Shown: positions 40,016 to 54,097, counted from the stretch's first letter. The stretch: 64,000 bases of DNA from Davidsoniella eucalypti (GCA_004009845.1 RMBW01000057.1:1-64000); one strand, 5' to 3'. The notes: generated by a model not told the origin, from the sequence alone. Program-made: numbers and translations.

Positions 40016-43000
40016 TCACCGTCGAACTAACGGGGTCTGGTCGGCAATCTTTTCCACTAACGCCGTCAACGATGTTGCTTGTATGATGTCAAATACCGGT
40101 AAGTCGACTTGTGTCTCGCGTAGCACCCAACTACGTACTTCAACTGCTACTAACGAATCTAGACCATATGTCGATGGTGGATTTCCTAGATCTAGGTCGT
40201 CTTCAGCGATGATCAGCGTTCTGACTAACTTGCGCTTTAGACAGTCGGCGATGATGACGGTGGCCTCGACAAGTGACGGAGCGGCTTGTAGTTGTTCCGA
40301 GAATTGTGCTAGGGCTGCGACCGAGGCTTCTGCGCCATCAGCGGCATTCCATCTGTGTATATCACGGACTAGCGGGCCAAAGACTGGATCGCGGAACCAG
40401 TGTGGAGGATCAGTGAGGTCGTAACTCTGTTGGTAGGAAAGACCCGTGATCATCTGGGGTATTGACAATTGTGATTTATCCTCTTGGACAAGTGAACTGG
40501 CCGTTGCAATGTCGAAGAGAGCATGCAGTTGATCGGGTGTGATGCCAGCATATCCCCATTGGCGTAAGTTGCGTGAGATTGTGCCGTCGGTTTGATTGGC
40601 GATGTAGCCGACCTCTTCGACCATGCCTAAATCTAGCGTAAAGGCCGGGAGATTTCGGAGTTGGCGATGGCGAGCAAGACCATCTTGGAAAGAGTTTGCT
40701 GATGTATAGTTGGCCTGACCCGAGTCGCCGATAACACCTGTGGTGCTCGAAAGCATAACAAAGAATTCAATATGGGGATGAGATAATGAAATGGTGTGTA
40801 GGTTCTGACTCCCTTGAACCTTCGGTCGCGTCACTTTGGTGAAGTCCTCAAACTTCATGTTCTGGAAGATACGATCTTCAAGGACCATAGCACTCTGGAC
40901 AATACCCCGAAGCGGTGGCATCGAAGAAAGAGCCTTTTTGAGTGCTGAATCTAGTTCGGGATAATCAGCAACATCACAAGCTAAAACCTTGACTGTGACA
41001 CCCATGTCATGAAGGTCGTAGATGAGCCTGATTGCATGCGGCGACGTCGTGCCGCTCCTACTAAGAACAATGATATTCCCAGCTCCTTTCGATGCCATGT
41101 GACGTGTGATGCTTGCACCAACACCGGATACACCACCGGCAACTAAATATGTTCCATTAGACCGGTACTGGGTGCGGTCTGTTAGACAAACGGGAACTTT
41201 GGTATCGCCATCTCGAAGATGTACAACATAGCTCAAAGTTGGATCAAGGGAATCCAAGGAAAAGTTCAATCTTGGGCTTAGAGGCGCAACATAGCGGCTA
41301 AGATCAACTTGATCAACTAGATCAACTTGATCAACTAGATCAACTTGGTTAATTAGATCAATTAGTTGGGGGGGACTTTCATCGTGAGAAAAACAAATGC
41401 AATCTAATGGGGGATTTCTAGAATTGAATCGAAATGGTTGATAGTACGCACATTTATTTTTTCTCTCTGCCTTCTTTCGCTTCTTTCGCTCCTCTCGCTC
41501 CTCTCGCTCCTCTCGCTCCCTGAACAATCGTGGAAAGATTTCACCTTCGTCGTAAATGAGCTTCATGCCCTTCGAAAAGAAAGTAGCACCTAACTGACTG
41601 TGCTCGAATAGGTGGTCGATATCGATGCACATCCATGTGATGTTCGACCTCAGTAGGCTGATATCGGCTCTTTGTGGCTGCCCATCCGGAGACAGGCGTG
41701 GCACAGTTGCAAAGTAACCGGCTGGAGTGATGAGATCGCCTAAAGCCCCAATACTATCGGGGGATGTTGATGCCGTTGCGTCAAAAATAGCCTGGAGGGA
41801 ACAACTAGAAAGCTGGGCTTGCATACGAGAAACACACTTACGCTGGTCTCCAATTACAATGTCGTTTTGCTGTACTCCTCCAAATCGCATAAGATCCGCT
41901 GCTTGCTGACGAGTGGCAACACTGGCGAAGACTCGAGCTTTAAGCAGTCCGGCTAATCTGGCTATCAAATGTCCAAGGGCACAGCCCGCATTATGAACTA
42001 AGACTCTATCTTTGTCACCGATACAAGCCCTATCGAGAAAGTGAGAGGCTATCGCTAAATGGCGCGGCAGGGTGGTTGCTAGCTCATAACTGATGTAAGC
42101 CGGGATTCTTTGCACATGGTGATGATGAACCGAGACCCTCTGACGCAAGGAGCCTTTGACCCAGAGACAAACACGTGCGCCTGTTTTGATATTGTCGACT
42201 CCATTACCAACACTGACAACCTCTCCTGAGCACTCCAGACCAAGCTCCCGGTTTGGTTCAAACCCGCAAGCGACGTTGATATTGTTCGGATCCAGACAGA
42301 CATAGTGAACGTCGACTACTACGTGGTATTTTTGAGGTTGCAAAGCTAAGGTGTGCGCATCTTCCTGCAGTACATAGCCGTGCTCAGGCCCTTCTGCACA
42401 CAAGCGAAGTCGCCGACAAGACTTCCATAAAGGTTCGTCGAAGAAAACTGGCTCATGAGCTTTTGACTTGTTCATGGCCCATGAAATTCTAGCGTCCATT
42501 GATTTATCTGGTGTATATCGCTTAATTTCGAAGACATGTGTCTGCCTAGATGATGAATATCTAAGAGAAAACTCTGTGTCGGCTCCAGCAGAGAGAGACC
42601 CCGAAAGGAGTGGTTTCATAATCGAAAGTGTAGCGAGCACGAATTCCCGATCAGTGAAATTCTCCTTGGTGACCGAGTCAAAGATCATGATCTTGAGACC
42701 TTCGTATTCCCAACGAAGAGTTCGGAACAATCCATGAGCCATTGCATACTTGGGATCTTGCATGACGGAGCCTGTGAACCAGACGAGTCCCTTTGAAGCA
42801 GACATGATGCTTTGCAGATTAGCAAAGAACGATGGCGTCATGTCGCTGATGATTGGCTGGTGAATCTCGGCAACAAAGACAATTACTCGATCGTCGATAT
42901 CTTGCTGCGTTAATTCATCATAAACTGCACGACGTATATCCAGAACGCCACACTCAGAAAGCTCTTTCTGCAAGAGTTCGAAGTCTCCTTGACTATCATG

Positions 43001-46000
43001 TGAAAAAGCGACACATGTGACTGGCAGGTATGTCGATTCAGATATAGTGACATCGGCTTCTTTAGCGTTGGCAATCATTAGATGGCCAGTTTGGATCTCT
43101 GTATCCTTATAGTCGGGCAAAGATGTTTGTAGAGTGAAGCCAGATTCAGAGAGAAGATCTGCCCATTTGGCATCATTCATGAGGGGACCATCCGAACGCC
43201 ACGTTTCTGTAGATTTCCACCAATCCGGGAAGCACATGAAGGGTAAGCAAATACCATCACGTGGGGTCGTTACTTCCATTATGATCAACTGTCCACCGGT
43301 TTTCAATAGAGAGCGGACGTGTTTCAGTGATGCTTCGATGTTGGTAGCAATATGTAAGACGCAGAATGCAATAACAACGTCATACTTTTCGTCTAGGCGA
43401 AACTTCTGGGCTCGAGGGTCTTCATTCAAGTCGTAGATTTTGTAATCAATTAGGTTCCCCCAAGACGAAAACTTTGAGCGTGCGGCGTCGACAAATGCTG
43501 GACTTATGTCCGTGAATGTGTATGAGCCAAAATAGCTCTCCCTTTGGGAACCTAGAAGAATCGATGTTGTGGCTCCGGTGCCACCTCCAACTTCAAGAAC
43601 CTGGAGCATAGGGTTTTGAAATGCGAGATATTTGAGATTGGACTGGATGCAGTCATGAAAATGGGCGAACGTCCCGGAATAGTAGCTTTCCATTAGCCCA
43701 CTATCGAACATGAGAGAAATGGGGTCAATATCTCCAGTCAAAATGTTGGCAAGATTTTGACCAACCAAGCATAGAAGCTCAACCTGTGCGCTTTGAGAGG
43801 TTGGGTGTTGCATGAGCTCAAGAATCCGACCTTCCCACCTGAGCTTGCTGGTATAGTCTTCAGCCGGTATCTCAGCAATGGCTGCGCTTTTCGAGAGGTA
43901 GGCAAAGAATGGTTGATAGTGCGGTAGGATGGAATCGATGGAATCCACACTTTTCATGGCTAATTTCATGTAGTAATGGCTTAGAGATTCTAGTCCAGAC
44001 AGATACTCACTGTGGTACTTGGGCATGGTGGCGGGAGTCTGGTTGTAGGTAGGATCATAGCCATCCGGAAGTATCGCGTCACTCTGTATGGCCAAGGCAA
44101 ACGAGGGTATTTCGGTAGCTTTTTGACGTTTCTTTGATAGTCCAAGTGCCAGGCTCTTTAGGTTAGTAGCCTCGATCATAATTTCTCCTGTAGCATTGTC
44201 CCATGCACACAAAGATCCAATGCTCGATTTCAAGTTGCTGTTTTCGATGGCCGCAACGACACTGAAGCAATGACCGTGTTCGTTTGGTAATTTAGAAGAA
44301 ACTTCAAAGCTAGCCAGGTGGACTGGAACATATGGCTGGCGTATCTGCACCATTGCCGGGAAGAATGATTGCAGTAGTGAATCAAGGAATGCCGGGTGAG
44401 CGACATGTGGATATTGGTACTGGGAGGCCATGTGATCGAGCGTCTTAGGAATTGAGACTTGCGTGCGGCAAAGATTTGTGCCGGCCTTGATCTTGTTGAT
44501 GTTGCGGAACGAGGGTCCATATTGAAGACCAATTTCACTGAGATCGTCGTAGAAACTCCCGATATCTCTGTCGATTTTGCAAGAGATGCAGCGTTCGACT
44601 AGAGGGCCATCGAGGAAAAAACGGGACGTGGCTGACTTCAGACTAATCGTGCCGTGACAGTGTTCTTTGAAGTCTTCATAGACTCGCTCGGGGTTGTGTG
44701 AAAGAATAGAAAACTCCATACGTGGAATGAAACTGCTTGATCCTTGACTGTTACTTTCAAGTCTACCCTGGAGTAAAACCTCGATACCTTCATCAGTGTC
44801 GGGAACTACCAAAGCAGATTTGATAGTGAGGTCCTCTATCGAAAACGTTGTGTACTTCAGGCCAGCGAATGTGCCACTACTCGAGAGGTACTTGATGCCT
44901 TCGATTGCCATCGCAACATAGCCAGTAGCTGGGAAGATTACAGAACCGCCAATAACGTGGTCCCTGAGCCAACTCTGCTCCGATAGACGCAGAAAATTGC
45001 GCCAACGAGGGAAAAAGTTTGACCAGTCTTTCACGGGAGCCCCGAGCAAATCGTGTCTGGGGCCTTGCCGGAATCTATGGTTGATGCTCAGGCGGGACTC
45101 AGACCAGTACGGTTTATGATTCCATGAGTACGAAGGAAGACCAATCAATGGGGCTAGACAAGAGGCGTTCTGCTGGGTTTGCTCTAGTCTGTTGACTAGA
45201 AACATGTTGATGGCGATTCCATGAGCCCACAACGTACCCATGGCTTGAAGAAGGCTATCAACACACTTTCGCTTGCGGTCCAAGCACGATGCATAGACTA
45301 AAGCATCATTCGTGGGGCCTTCTTCTGCTTGTACAATTGTCTGTCGAATGGGAGACTCTAATGCGCCATGAGGTCCAATCTCTAACACGATGGGGGCTAC
45401 TTTGCGGTTCCTATGAGACTTCGGGATCCGGCCATTTTGACTGGCATAGGCCGCCTGGAAGGCATCAGAAAACTGGACAGGTGATAGTAAGTTCTGAACC
45501 CAATATTCATCATCGATTGTATCTAGGATCGGGTTGCCGGTAACACTCGATATCATGAGAGCCTGTGGCTTTGTAGAACAATCACCTCCTTCGCCTCTCT
45601 TCTGTCGAAATAGTTTCAGTGCGCTGCGGTATCCAGTCTCAGATTCGAGCATATGATGAGAATGATATGCTACATCCACCTTGAGTCTACGGGCAAAAAT
45701 ATCTCTAGCCTGAAGTGTAGTCTCTAGCTCCGAGATAACGCTATCATCACCAGATATTGTCACGCTAGAAGGACTGTTGATGCAAGCAACAACAGCCTTT
45801 CCAAGAGAACTATCAAGTTTGGACAATTCCTCTTCTGCTGCAGATGGCGAAAGAGAGGTGGCGAGCATAGCCCCCTTCATTTTGGTCGGTTTATCTACCA
45901 AAGCAGCACCGCGAAGCACGGCAATTTGCATCGCTTCGTCGCGGTCCAATATCTTAGAAGCATAGGCAGCTGCAATTTCGCCGCTAGAATGTCCGACAAT

Positions 46001-48100
46001 AGACTTAGGGAAAACTCCAAATGAGTTCAAAAGGTCGACAAGCGCGATCTGGAGCGCTGTGCATAATCCCTGACTGATTCGAGGGTCTGTCATTTCAGAG
46101 ATAGAGTCACCGAATAGAAACTGGTGGCGAAGTTCTTTGAAACTACCGTACTCCTCGCAACTGCGGGCGCAAGCATCTATAGCAGCTTTGAATATGGGAT
46201 ATTCATGGTAGAGTTGACGACCCATCTCCGTCCATTGAGCGCCTTGGCCCGTGAACACAAAACAGATATCGGGAATGTGCCGAGGCTACAAGAATGATAA
46301 TTAGCGTAAGTCCGGCAGCAGTGGCAAGATGGCAAAGAGTAATACTCACTTCAGCTCGGCTTGTACGCTGCGATTTACTATCACTCATAGTAGACAAGTC
46401 TGTAACAGACTCAACGACTTGGAATGTTCGAAACTGCATCAGCGAACGTCTTGTAGCAAGGTGGTGTGCTAAAGTCGGCATATAGTTAGATGAAAGTGGG
46501 CTCTCCGGCGATTTGAGAAAATGTTCGGAGAATCGCTTGACCACGGTTGAGGCACTTTCTTTAGACTTAGCTGACCATACCAGTAGGAACGGCACCGTAG
46601 ATTCCGTATCGGATATCTCACCAGAGACAGATGTAGACGGGGTATCGGTTTCTTCAGACTGAGTGCGGTGAGATCCTGACAGCCCATGATCGCTCAGATA
46701 ATGAAGAGCATCATCTAGAATTATGTGGGCATTACTACCGCCAAAACCAAAAGAGTTAACACTAGCACGTCGAACGCCGCCAATGGGCCACGGAACAGGT
46801 TCTGTAGGGACGCGAATACGCCAACCATCAAAGTCGATTGCTTCGTTCCCCTGCTCAAAGTTGATGTTGGGTGGTATAACACCATACTCCAGTGCAAGAG
46901 TTGCTTTCATAACTCCAGCGAGGCCACTAGCAGCTTCAAGATGGCCAATGTTGGTCTTGACGCTCCCGACATAGAGGCCATTTTCTGCTCCCGTAGCGCG
47001 ACTGTCAGCGAACACCTTGCCAATCACACTAGCTTCGAGGGGATCACCTGTGGCCGTGCCCGTGCCATGAGCTTCAAAAAAGGCAGTTTGAGACATTGAG
47101 CAATTCGCGTCTCTGTACGCTGTTCGAATCAAGCTTTCTTGGGCGGATGCCGAAGGCACGGTAATTCCGGTAGTATGGCCATCCTGGTTGGAAGCACTAC
47201 CCCGAATGATGGCACGGATCGGGTTGTTGTCTTTGATAGCAGCATCTAGCGGCTTGATCAGAAAGGATATGATACCCTCGCCACGGCCATAGCCATTTGC
47301 ACGATGGTCAAACATGAAACACTTGCCATCAGGGCTCAGAAAATGCATGTTAGTCTCTCCCACCATCAGATCAGGACTGAAAATAAGATTGGCACCGCCG
47401 ACAATGGCAGCTGTACTTTCTCCGGCTCTAATGCTTTGGCAAGCGAGATGCAGGGCAATCAGGCTACTGCTACAGGCCGTGCCAATCGTGAGGCTAGGCC
47501 CGTTGATGTTGAGTGAGTAGCTCAGCCTGTTGGACATCATAGCAGCTTCGCTTCCTGTCGCCAAGTAGGTAGGTATAAGCTCGGCATCTTGACTTTGAAT
47601 GTCGTGATAATCTCTAGAGAAAGATCCCACAAAACAGCCAGTCTTGGTCCCAGATATCTGTTCTAGCGTGGTGCCCGAATCTTCGATTGCTTCGAATGTT
47701 GTTTCCAGCAGCATGCGCTGCTGAGGATCCATAGCCTTAGCTTCGGCCGGAGAGATGGAGAAGAACCCAGCGTCAAAGTGGCTAATGTTGTGATTGAGGA
47801 AATGTCCATGTTTGAGGTTGATCTAGAGGCGAAACGAATTGATTAGATGTGGCTGGTATATGTCGAAAGCCGCGATGGTTTACTTACTGCTCCATTACGG
47901 TCAGCATCTGGATGATAGAAGCTCTCAATGTTGATGCGGTCACTCGGGAACTCGGACCACGCCGATGATTTATTTGTGATTAGGCTCCAAAGCTCATCTG
48001 GCGTTGAGATTCCGCCTGGAAGCCGACATGCCATGCCAACGATGGCAATAGGCATGTGTCCATCACGAATAGCGGGATCTGGATTTAGATCCCGGTCCAT
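40016..48100 (-). CDS. Highly reducing type I polyketide synthase (KS-AT-DH-MT-ER-KR-ACP)
   Basis: Three exons, complement of 48100-47888, 47822-46350 and 46285-40016, join in phase to about 2651 residues. Iterative synthase building a reduced, C-methylated polyketide from malonyl-CoA. KS has Cys188 in GTACSSS. AT has GHSSGEIAAAYA (Ser near 662). DH has HVIGGSVIFP (His near 1005) and DSLLQS (Asp near 1197). MT has VLEVGGGTGATT near 1458. KR has VAGGVSGVGASI near 2276 and an SST...Y active site. ACP has YGLDSL with phosphopantetheine Ser near 2606. The ER (about 1850-2140) is degraded. Its NADPH loop reads VHNAGCALGHLI instead of a GGVG form, and its end gives way to repeat-encoded low complexity (about 2144-2225). 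There is no thioesterase domain. The start ATG 48100 gives a normal KS N-terminus (PIAIVGMACRLPGG). Confidence 0.94.
41301..41350. repeat. 18-bp tandem repeat inside the PKS ER-KR linker
   Basis: AGATCAACTTGATCAACT occurs at 41301-41318 and 41319-41336, with a partial third copy after it. On the minus strand it encodes repeats of VDLVDQ. It stays in frame with the PKS. Confidence 0.9.
41475..41519. repeat. 9-bp tandem repeat inside the PKS ER-KR linker
   Basis: Repeated CGCTCCTCT-type units, with two diverged TTC-rich units beside them. On the minus strand they encode an EERxERKKRKK charged run. The unit length preserves the reading frame. Confidence 0.85.
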
Positions 48101-50681
48101 GGTGAGGAAGACTGATAATTTGATAGTATTTTGAAAATGGTATTGGGTCGATGTATTGCTGATTGGGTTGCGGAAAATTGGAAACGGCAAGAAGTCAAGC
48201 CAGTCGGCAACTATATAGGTATGAGAGGGAAGGTACATATATTATAGACTAACAACATGATTTATCATAAACATACATCAAACCCTAAACAACCCTGCCC
48301 ATATAAGTATCGAATGGTGATAGCAGAAATATGTGTTGTTGCACTGTTTTCAAGCATGACAATGTCTCCCTACCGTGTTTCCACAGAATCTTGATCTTGC
48401 CGGTTTCTACGTCACACAGTAAGCCACACCGGATACATCACTTCTATAGTGAGATACTGGCACCTTTGGGCTATAGTTGGCATGATCATATCGTGACGAT
48501 AGTTATCATAGTTCATTATTGTATATTTTCTATCGAATGATTGCTGAAATTAGTATCTCAACGCTAGCTATTCTAAGAGTTTACAAAAGACATCACGATA
48601 ACGTTTTTAGTACGTTCATGATACGATACATTGATCACCCTTCCTTATTTTGCCGCAATATGTTTTCTCAATTCAACACAAACTATTCTGATTGAAGGAA
48701 ACACCGACCGTTTCTCATCTATATTTTGAAAATGATACACGTTGTATCAGAAACATGCTATACTCCAATTATGTGGCCTTGTTCCTGTACGGTACTTTCG
48801 AACATGAAATTAATGCTAGCTTACAAATATATAAACACCTATATCATGCAAGTTAGCATCTTATAGTCTATTCCCACAAGCTAGCATCGATGCATGGCAA
48901 AGACTTTTGTTCCGATGGCTTGCTCTAATGCATGCCCTCTATTACATATTTGTGTATCAGTACCAACAAAAATAATAATATCAATTACCTATCTTAGCAC
49001 GATAAAAAGCCACAACAAGGCATGGCAAAATTCAGTTATCGTAGACTGCAGTAGCTCGGTTCAACTTACCATTCCTTTTCAAAAATGCCTTTTCAATTTT
49101 TTCAGACTGTATAATGTTGTAAACTAACGATACTACGTATGATCGTGACTATGAATATAACCTTTCGTTGAAATATATCACTTCTACAGTACTACTTTAA
49201 AAGCCACTGTCAGTCACTGATTTTACATTCGAATCTTTCAGTATCATACCGAAAGTGAAGACTTAGTGTAAAATTGCGTCTGTGGTCTCTACCAATGTAG
49301 AACAACCGTCAGTGTACCATATAATGGTGGCACATGGTCTCAAGTCTACTCTTTCTACTACATGACCCGGTTTGAGATTTTGTCAATGGAAGTACCATAG
49401 AACAAATAGTTAGAACAAACTTGACTCTAGCTTATTTCACACGGTACAGGATAGCAACACTCAAGATGCTCTACCTGGTATAAGTTAGGCCATCGAGAAA
49501 GATACATTGTGTCTTGTGATTCTCTATGACAAATGCTAAAGAAAAGGATTATTTCGACAAATAACATACAACTTATTGGCACTACATGTAGTAATAATAC
49601 ACATGATAGTAACATTACGGATATTTTTTGGCAATATTACTTGGGGGTGTTAATATCACAAGGATACACTCCCTATTACATGATAGCAGGTTGAGACGTC
49701 AACACAAGTGCTAGTGGCTCAGCACATATCGTCGACTACACGATGTGATGAACGCCTTGACATCAGTCCAAGTAGTTGTTTATCCTCATCATAGTATAGA
49801 GATACCGTGTTTCTTCAGGTTCCGATTGTCCCACAGCAGTGAAGCCTTGAAATAGTCATTCATGTGTTGATGATTCGGTTAATGAACCTAGTTTTGAACG
49901 TACATCATGTTCTGAACATACTCATATGGCTACACACTTGCTTTTTTATCACCAAACTGGGCATAAATATTCAACGAAGCCACCGGTTCTGCCTTCCCAT
50001 AGTTGGTGCGCTGATCCACTTGCATGTTCTCCCGTTAGATCTTCATGGGGAGAGGCGGGAGAGGTACTTTCTCCGATCTCACGCGGCCTGTTGTAGATCT
50101 GTGTCAGCTCGCAGGAGGCTAACATGTAATCTTGATCTTTAGAGCCGGTAATGGCCGTTTAGTGTAAAGTGGCGATCACCACAAACATCCATTCCAACTA
50201 AACAGGCTACGAACGGACAATCTATACTACCCTCATGCAGGTCAATATCCCGTCTGGCTACCATGATATCAGTTGTTTTCTCAAGGAGACTTCAGCTGAA
50301 GAGTATTCTAGTAGATCTTAGCATAGTTCCCGAAGATCTGATGTTCATCTCCAAGTCTAGCACTACGATCTAGTAGTTATCTTGCGAGCTGATCGATCAA
50401 TAGCCCGCGAATATAATCTATATGTGTGCGAGCAGATAAGGTGACGTTATAAATGATGCGTCTGCCTGATCGCCATCACATTGTAATATATAACTCGAGT
50501 CCCCAAAAGAGCCAGAGACAATATATCGTTGTAGTCAAGTTCATGTCATATACAGCTCTTGGAGCCACATTCCCTATTTTTCAAGTTTCCAACATTTGCT
50601 CCAGGACAAAGTTGATTGGAAAAGCAGCATCGACAGTCCAGATTTTCCTTCTCTATATTTGCAGCATTAATTACCATCACT
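48101..50681. other. Divergent intergenic region between the PKS and the FSH1-like hydrolase
   Basis: AT-rich, 2.6 kb, shared promoter side of the two genes. Short open frames without recognisable features. A block with AAACCCTAAACAACCCT lies at about 48280-48296. No regulator gene was found here. Confidence 0.5.
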
Positions 50682-51480
50682 ATGCGTTTCTTGTGTCTCC
50701 ACGGTAAAGGCACTTCTGCTGATGTATGAGCTGGGTCTTTTTTCTTGTCATTTGGTTGTCAAAAAACAAAGCTGAAGTACTGATAAGATCTTCTAGATTT
50801 TCGAGTCTCAGACAAACGCTATACGCCGAGCACTCGACAGCCATCATGAATTCGAGTTCTACGAGGGTGATTATGACGAAGATGCTGCCACAGGTAAGCC
50901 ACTCATGTAAAAATACAACCAAGCATATGACATGTCATCGGCCTTATTAACGTACCTTTTTTTCTAAGGAATCGATCTAATATACCCCCGGTCTTACTAC
51001 AAGACTTGGTTCTCGCCGTTTATTAGCCTCGACAGTCTTGACAAGGCCAAGGCTTACTTGCGGGATATTATTGCAGAGGACGGCCCGTTCGACGCCTGCA
51101 TCGGCTTTTCCCAAGGTGCACTTCTGCTCTGCTCGCTCCTACTCGATCACCAAGCACAGAACCGCTTCACGCCGCTGCCGTTCCGTCTCGCGATATTTAT
51201 CTGTGGCGGCAAGCCTCTATATGTCGACCCCGAAACGGGATGTTGGTACAACCATTCGCCCAAGGACTATAGCAAGTTGCGTATTCCAACAGTGCACATA
51301 TACGGCCGTGCCGACCCACTCGTGAGGGAGAGCCTTTATCTTAAAGAGCTGTGTGATGATAGGTATGTCGTGGAATGTGATCACGGCTCGGGACATGAAA
51401 TTCCTCGTTCAGTAGTAGCGACTAAAAAGATGGTACAGGCTATTGCGAAAGGGATACGTTTGGCTGAAGTGGGACGGTGA
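50682..51480 (+). CDS. FSH1-family serine hydrolase (LovG-like)
   Basis: Three exons (50682-50723, 50797-50893, 50969-51480) join in phase to 216 residues, normal for fungal FSH1 alpha/beta hydrolases. The start MRFLCLHGKGTSAD is the canonical first strand and oxyanion region. The nucleophile elbow is GFSQG (Ser94). The acid is in YGRADPLV and the His in DHGSGHEIPR. Relatives such as LovG release the polyketide from a trans-acting HR-PKS. The neighbouring HR-PKS has no release domain and is divergently placed, so the same role is likely here (inference). FSH1 proteins also occur outside clusters, so co-expression would be needed to confirm it. Confidence 0.9.
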
Positions 51481-54097
51481 CGTAATGGACAAAGTAAACG
51501 GATATTAGCAGTTCATAGTTGCTAGTTATGGCACAAATATACAACACAAAATATTAGCTACTATATTTCTCAAAGTGAAGTAGTTATGTCGGTGTATTAC
51601 TCTTTTACGGTTCTATTACACAAAAATATATTAAGGGTCTGTATATATTAAGGGTCTGTATATCTTAGGGTTATATGTTACAATCATACGTCAATGATGG
51701 ATATGATATGTTAGTTATGTATTTCACAATGTATGTTTTGCATTGAGAGTATAATTTATTCGTCTTAACCACTGTTACTTCTTTAATATAGACAATCATA
51801 AATAAAAACCGATATGTCGTGAGTTATATAAATGTATAGATCTATCTATCGAGTGCTTTGATCAGATCGTGCGACAGTGATAAGCCACTTATCTATCTTT
51901 ATTTCACTAGTAGTCAAGTATCAATCCGTACACCGCCATCTACATTCTTTCCAGCCACTGCTGTAAACAAGCCACCATTATCTATACACATTATAAGATC
52001 TGTCTTAGAGAGATCACATACACGATACTTACATGGGTACGGCGTAGCACCTGCGCATCCACTAGATATGCATAGATGCCTTGTACTATGCCTCTGGACC
52101 TTCGGCAAGATGTTGCCGCCCTGAGTGGTCGATCAATGGCGTCAAAGTGGTTTAATCGAATGCGAAGCGGATACGTGCTTAGCATCCACGTCTATCAAGG
52201 CACTACCATTTTAAGTCATCGTGGAAGAGAAAGTCTTCGGGCGTTTTGGGAATTCCGTATCTAAAAGGGCTGTTTTTGTGTGAGATAGGCGCTAAACATA
52301 TTCCTACATAATCTGCATATGGAAAAGTAGGGCGATGGTATGGATGAACAAAAACGCCATCGCTAATCATGTGGTAAGACAACATGCTATACTAGACTTG
52401 GACACGTCTCCTTAGTTCTGGTAGAGACTCTAGATTCTTTCAGCACCAAAGACACGACTGTTTCAGAACCATTGCTTCTTAGGTTACACCACATAAATTC
52501 AGGCTATGTAGTGAAGGTAGACGGCGATCCTTGTACCTAAAAAGAGGGGTGTCAGAAAAGTATTAATAAAATCCTAACACGCGTCCGCTTACTTATATCA
52601 CCTAAGTACAGACGCTCGTGATGTATACAATACAAGGTCTAGGACTGAATCTGTAGTGTATGTGGAATCATCCTGATCGCCGAAGTCCGATATGGAGTCG
52701 AATATGTATTGAGATTGAATACATATAACGGGATATATAGCAGCTACCATCGTACATACCTATCTGTACATTAGCAACAAGAAATGAATTCCCAGGTTTT
52801 GCACCTGAGCAAAGATTATAAGAATGTGTAACTATCGGCTCCTTTCCGTGCTAACCGGAGAGATCGACCAAATAGAACTAGCTTTTAAGTTACATGGGCA
52901 ACATGAAAGAAACCCACTTCAGCTAGTAACCCTAATAGAAATGGCCCTCCAAGTACAAAGACCTGATTCATACAGTGCCACTCAGCACGTACACAAGTTT
53001 GAAGCCACCCTTGGTTGCTTTCCTTTGACCCCGGATACAGATTTACGTTTGGTCAGAGTAGAGAGCCCAATAAAAGCTAGTCGGCAAGTCGAGACCTGAA
53101 CGGACATGGCTCCTAGTTCCCTAGGAAAGACAGGCAATATAGAGTTGAAGAGATCATGACATTTCCAAAGTAAATGGAAGTTTTTATGTTTCTTAACCTG
53201 TAGTTATGACATAGCCATATGTGTTTGAGCAGCAAGGACCCTTTGAGGAACACAAATATCATGTGCGTCCCAGCGCATTCGCTAACTGATAGTGACTCGC
53301 GTTCTACAGAGAGACAGAAGGAGATGTTCCTAGTTGGTCTGAATCTCAGACCGAGGAATAAACACGAGGAAGAACAGAGACAGATGAACAAGAAGAAGAA
53401 AGTCTTGAATAGACACCGGAATGATTCTGATAATCTTGATGATTTTGATTTCATCCAAAACCTTTCGTTCCCAGTCTTTTTGGTTTCCTTTTTTCTTTCT
53501 CTCTCTTTCTATTCATTTTAACGCCGTCATTATCTGTGCTTTGTACCAGAAACCAAAAGAGAAGGCACAAAAGACTACAGAAGAAACACTGGAAACAGCC
53601 TCTTTCGTGTGCCGCGTTCTGGTAACTTCCAAAACTGAAGCCCACGCACCAAATGATTTTGTCCTATCGCAGTTTCACCTGAAAAAAAATTAGACTTTCT
53701 TCCGAACATACGACGAGCAAACGTGATCACGTTTTGATTCACTCAATTTGTTAACCGAAACCATCGAATATACTATTCAGAGCTTCAGCTGGACATTCTG
53801 CGGTTGAAAGCTCTCACATCGGTTATCACGCGGATTGCCATCCTAAAGGAAAAAAAAGCCAAAAAGACCATATTTTGGGCTACTCGAGGCGAGGTAGGTT
53901 TGAAGTCAATATTACCGGTCTCTCTATATTATGCTTGTATATATTTTATGCCAAGGATGCTTGCTGATCATCAAGATTTCATCAGTCTTACCCGCCATCC
54001 AATCGGGTCTAAAGCCTATTGAAATACCTTGCTGATATCATCCCGCCATCTCGCCCCCACGAACAGCAAATACGAAAAGGCGACAATAGAGAAAACT
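51481..54097. other. Intergenic, no gene seen
   Basis: AT-rich, 2.6 kb. Contains a 17-bp perfect tandem repeat at 51629-51662 and several short frames, none convincing. A purine-rich stretch lies around 53310-53420. Confidence 0.5.
51629..51662. repeat. 17-bp perfect tandem repeat with AGGG motif
   Basis: TATTAAGGGTCTGTATA occurs twice head to tail, followed by a partial, diverged third unit containing TTAGGG. It sits about 150 bases after the hydrolase stop codon. Confidence 0.9.

Noticed and set aside
41300..41560. Possible intron removing the low-complexity part of the PKS
   Set aside because: The candidate donor near 41555 and the acceptor near 41298 are not in compatible phase, and the frame is open throughout. 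RNA data could still overturn this.
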